NCBI GenBank assembly: GCA_002633005.1 | Contig: NMRA01000292.1 | Coordinates: forward strand, 271,328 to 335,327 | From: Phoronis australis | Lineage: Eukaryota > Phoronida > Phoronidae | DNA length: 64,000 bases | Direction: 5' to 3' | Part shown: positions 60,600 to 64,000 of the stretch, one piece after another | Layout: each line of letters begins with the position of its first letter | Position numbering within the stretch: the first letter of the stretch is position 1 | Translations under genes and position numbers: made by a program | The notes under the pieces: model-generated | The model's database searches: none | What the model saw: only the letters and a program-made list of their open reading frames with translations | What the model was told of the DNA's origin: nothing

Positions 60600-61443
60600 G
60601 TCTTAACAGCAATGTCAACTTCGTAATAGGTCTTTTCAAATCTGACGACCTGAAAACCTAACGAAGACAACTCGAGCTAGATCATGGTGGCCCACGTAGA
60701 CTTTGTCCAATGCCCTTGTCTGACGCCTTTGTCAACAACTAGCATTACATTACCAGTAACATGCTCATCTTTCGCATCGACTTACGACGAGGTGACAATT
60801 TGTGGATATACTGCATCCAACGCTTCCAAAACCCATTTATCGTAGAGTTCCTTAGCTCACGACGCTTTCTCAGATTCCCAACGTAGTCATAACAAGGAAT
60901 CTGGGTCTGGGTAATCCATCTCTCCCAAAAGGGTAATGACTGAGAGTGACAGGTTTCTCATCCAGAGGTGATTAGGACATCTTAGTTAGCGATTGGTTTT
61001 TCAATAACCTCGAGATCTAGCAAAATAAAACCTCCCTTTCGACAAAAGTGAAATAGTCTGCTTTGGTCNTCTGCGGGTTTCCAATGCCCTTGTCTGACGC
61101 CTTTGTCAACAACTAGCATTACATTACCAGTAACATGCTCATCTTTCGCATCGACTTACGACGAGGTGACAATTTGTGGATACACTGCATCCAACGCTTC
61201 CAAAACCCATTTATCGTAGAGTTCCTTAGCTCACGACGCTTTCTCAGATTCCCAACGTAGTCATAACAAGGAATCTGGGTCTGGGTAATCCATGTCTCCC
61301 AAAAGGGTAATGACTGAGAGTGACAGGTTTCTCATCCAGAGGCGATTAGGACATCTTAGTTAGCGATTGGTTTTTCAATAACCTCGAGATCTAGCAAAAT
61401 AAAACCTCCCTTTCGACAAAAGTGAAATAGTCTGCTTTGGTCC
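60600..61443 (-). mobile_element. Decayed LTR-retrotransposon (BEL/Pao-like) pol 3' fragment, partly duplicated
   Basis: On the minus strand the frames contain G-F-W-K-R-W and, in another frame, M-L-V-V-D-K-G-V-R-Q-G-H-W. These resemble the integrase C-terminal region of BEL/Pao elements (FWxRW followed by V-L-V-x-D-E-x-x-P-R-G-x-W). Stops and frameshifts are frequent. No long terminal repeats are seen. Family assignment is tentative. Confidence 0.45.
60706..61443. repeat. 374-bp direct duplication flanking an undetermined base
   Basis: 60,706-61,068 and 61,080-61,442 are almost identical; I noted three substitutions (for example gtggatatactg versus gtggatacactg). The spacing is 374 bp. The single N at 61,069 sits exactly at the end of copy 1, so an assembly-induced duplication is possible. 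Confidence 0.9.
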
Positions 61444-61494
61444 TGTGTCTCAGCGAATTCTTACTTCTATGTTTCACAGGGAATGTGCATTAAA

Positions 61495-62745
61495 AAGTTA
61501 AACAGACGTCGCGCTGCCTTTATAAGAGTTAAAGAGACTTTACAGTGGCTTTACGAAATAAAGGGACTTCGTGGTACCGTTAGTAGTTAAAGGGACGTCG
61601 ATGTGCCTTTTGGATTTAAAAGGGTGTCTGTGTGCTTTTTTAAAAGAGACAAATAGACGTTGTGATGCCTTTAAGAGATAAAGGGACGTTACTGTGTCTT
61701 TAAGAGTAAAAAGGACATCACGGTGCTTAAAGAGTTTAATGGACGTCACTTTGCCCTTTTAGAGTTAATGTGACGGTACTGCGACTTAAAGAAATAAAAG
61801 GACGACAGATTTAAAGGGACGCCTTGGTTTACGTTAAGTCGCTGTGTCTTTCATAGTTAAGGGGACGTCTCTGTGATTTCAAAGGTAAAAGGGACGTTGA
61901 TGTGCCTTTAATATTGAATGGGACGGAATGTACCTGAACAGTTAATTGGACGTCACTGTGCCTTTAAGAGTTAAATGGACACCATTCTCGGGGTTAGAGG
62001 GGCGTCGTGGAGCCTTAAGAGTTAATCGGACGTCGATGTGCTTTTAAAAGTAAATAGGACGTCTTTAAGAGTTAAGGGAAAGTCGCTGTGCCTTTAAGAT
62101 GTACAGGGACGGCAATGTGAGTGAAAGGGACATCGCTGTGCCTTTCAGTTTTAAAGGGTCGGCGCTGAATACATCAGAGTTAATGGAACGTTTAAGGGTA
62201 CCTTTGAGACGTCTCTGCGCCTTTAATATTTTAAGAGACGACACAGTGCCTTTGAGAAATAAAGGGATGTCGCTATGCCTTTAAGAATTAGAGGGACAGC
62301 TCTATACCTTTCAGAGTTAAAGAGACGTCGCTGAACACTTAAGAGTTAAATGGACATTGTTGCACCTTTAAGAGTTAAGGGAACGTTGTGGTGCCTTTAA
62401 GATGTAAAGGGACGGCAGGGTGCATTAAAGAATGAAAGAAACACCGCTTTACCTTCCAGATTTACCGGAACAGCACTATTCCTTTCAGATTTAAAGGGAC
62501 GTCACTGTGCTTTGGTGAGTTAAATGGACATCAACGTGCATTAGGATTTCATGGTACGTCTGGAGCCTTTAAGAGCTAAAGGCACGAAACTGCGCCTTTA
62601 AGTATTAATGTAGTGGGACGTGGCAGTGATTTGAATGAGTGCCACTGTGTCTTTCAGAGATAAAGAGACGCCGTCCCCCGTATTAAGGCAATGTTGCAGT
62701 GCCTTTAAGAGTTAAAGAACGCCGTGCTACCTTTGACACTGCTTT
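61495..62745. repeat. Minisatellite, unit of about 29-30 bp, about 40 imperfect copies
   Basis: The unit is approximately gggacgtcgctgtgccttta followed by agagttaaa. It recurs with substitutions and small indels for about 1.25 kb. Open frames within it are repeat artefacts. No gene lies in or beside it. Confidence 0.9.
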
Positions 62746-64000
62746 TCAGCACAAATAATGTCACTATATGAACCCATTATAATTTCGTTCGTACGTCGCT
62801 CAATCCTGAATTCCGTGAGTACTGAATAAAAAGTTGTGATCAACTGATTTGATGTGTTTATTAGATAACGCACATGTACACTTGCAATTAAGTATTCAAA
62901 TGATACATCAATAATTAAATAGCTAAGTGAATGAAGACATTCATGTTACCAGGGCATCACCAAAAAGTTAAATTTTATTCCAACGGTGGTTCATACAAAG
63001 TTATAATATATAATACAAGGAATGCATAATATATAATATAATGTAATATAATATAACATAATAAACCATACAACGCTACATGTAATACGGAATCAGCTGT
63101 TCCGAGGGAACATAGGTATCGTGAATTGTTTTTAGTGGTAAGATCAAACATTAGGAAATACCAGTTTCTCTGTTATTGAAAGACTTAGAAAATGCACATT
63201 ACAAGAATCTTTAAGGCCATATCAGATGCACGCAGTACTGAGATCCAATGAAACCGTGATTTAAAATCTCGTGGCGAAATATATTTTTGGCAAGTGAAAC
63301 ATTTGCTGCGTTTAAAAAGTTTTGGATTCGATGACTGATGTGGATACTAGGTTGTAGTCAAACATTGCTACTTCTAGCGTCATATAAATGACGAGGCTTG
63401 AAAGCAGAGATGTTACATGTGTTATCATTATTATGAACAATTTCAGTTGACTTACTTTGTTCTCAATTTTACGTCAATCGACAGACTGAAAACGATGAAA
63501 AGTGATACGATAGCAAGGGTGCAAACCCAGTAATAGCTGCCATTGTTTCGTGACAATCTCTTATTCTCATGAATCAGCGACCCCACGTGTAATACTGTAT
63601 CTATGATATGCGTTGCCTTAACAACTAAGAAGGCATGTACGTCCTACAGCATAAAACAAGTTCAATAACTTGTTGATCGAACCCAGATACAAAGTCATGT
63701 GGTAGAACATTCTTAAAAAAACCCTTTTAGCTGTGTATAAAGCGAGAACTGTTGGGTATGACGTTCGCTTCTGAGGATGGCACCTGCATTAGAAAGCTTG
63801 ATGCCAACTTACACAAACGTTAGGTGCGTATACATATTCTTTATATTTTGCTCGAGCTCGACGTCATGATGCCCACTGTCGTAAGTCAATGCCGCGTTCA
63901 AAGGCATGATGGAAAATAAAGTACTTAATAGTCTTTGCAAACAAATACCATTTGAGATGTAATCTCATACAGAGCTTTTGAATACGCGTATTTTAAGTTA
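62746..64000. other. AT-rich non-coding end of window
   Basis: It contains an AT-rich low-complexity patch (about 63,003-63,065, ataatataat-type repeats). I see no exon or recognisable element. Confidence 0.5.

Overview
The window is animal genomic DNA. Genes are split by GT-AG introns, intergenic space is AT-rich and crowded with inverted-repeat elements, and the main gene mixes SRCR, CUB, PAN/apple and fibrinogen-like modules. That module set is best known from invertebrate deuterostomes (echinoderm, hemichordate or amphioxus-like animals), but the species cannot be fixed from the sequence. I see nothing bacterial: no operons and no CRISPR array.

Layout. Positions 1-7,880 are mostly non-coding, with tandem duplications and two inverted-repeat elements. 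At 7,884-8,858 (+) there is a possible two-exon gene whose first exon encodes a mitochondrial-type leader and is broken by a hairpin insertion. On the minus strand, 9,080-10,965 is a large SWIM/zinc-finger/PHD exon, and 11,853-13,011 holds three exons of an SGNH-hydrolase-like protein; these may be one gene. 17,044-26,699 (+) carries a complete five-exon SLC66A2 (PQLC1) orthologue. 26.7-33.1 kb is non-coding, with three decayed tandem copies of a unit of about 460 bp. 33,108-34,340 (-) encodes a type II membrane protein with an NXPE/PC-esterase-like SGNH domain.

The main gene runs from 58,694 down to 39,901 on the minus strand. I assembled 16 coding exons whose splice sites and phases all agree, giving about 1,450 residues: signal peptide, seven SRCR domains, CUB, two PAN/apple, a truncated fibrinogen-like segment, an EGF-like segment and a final PAN/apple. 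Several exons are short or lie in frames where no long open frame is visible, including the signal-peptide exon, SRCR2b and CUB2. No membrane segment is seen, so the product is probably secreted, perhaps as a recognition protein. In SRCR1 and SRCR5 the same pair of disulfide cysteines has been lost together.

The right end (58.7-64 kb) has no genes. It holds decayed retrotransposon sequence with a 374-bp near-identical duplication next to a single N, then about 1.25 kb of minisatellite with a unit of about 29-30 bp.
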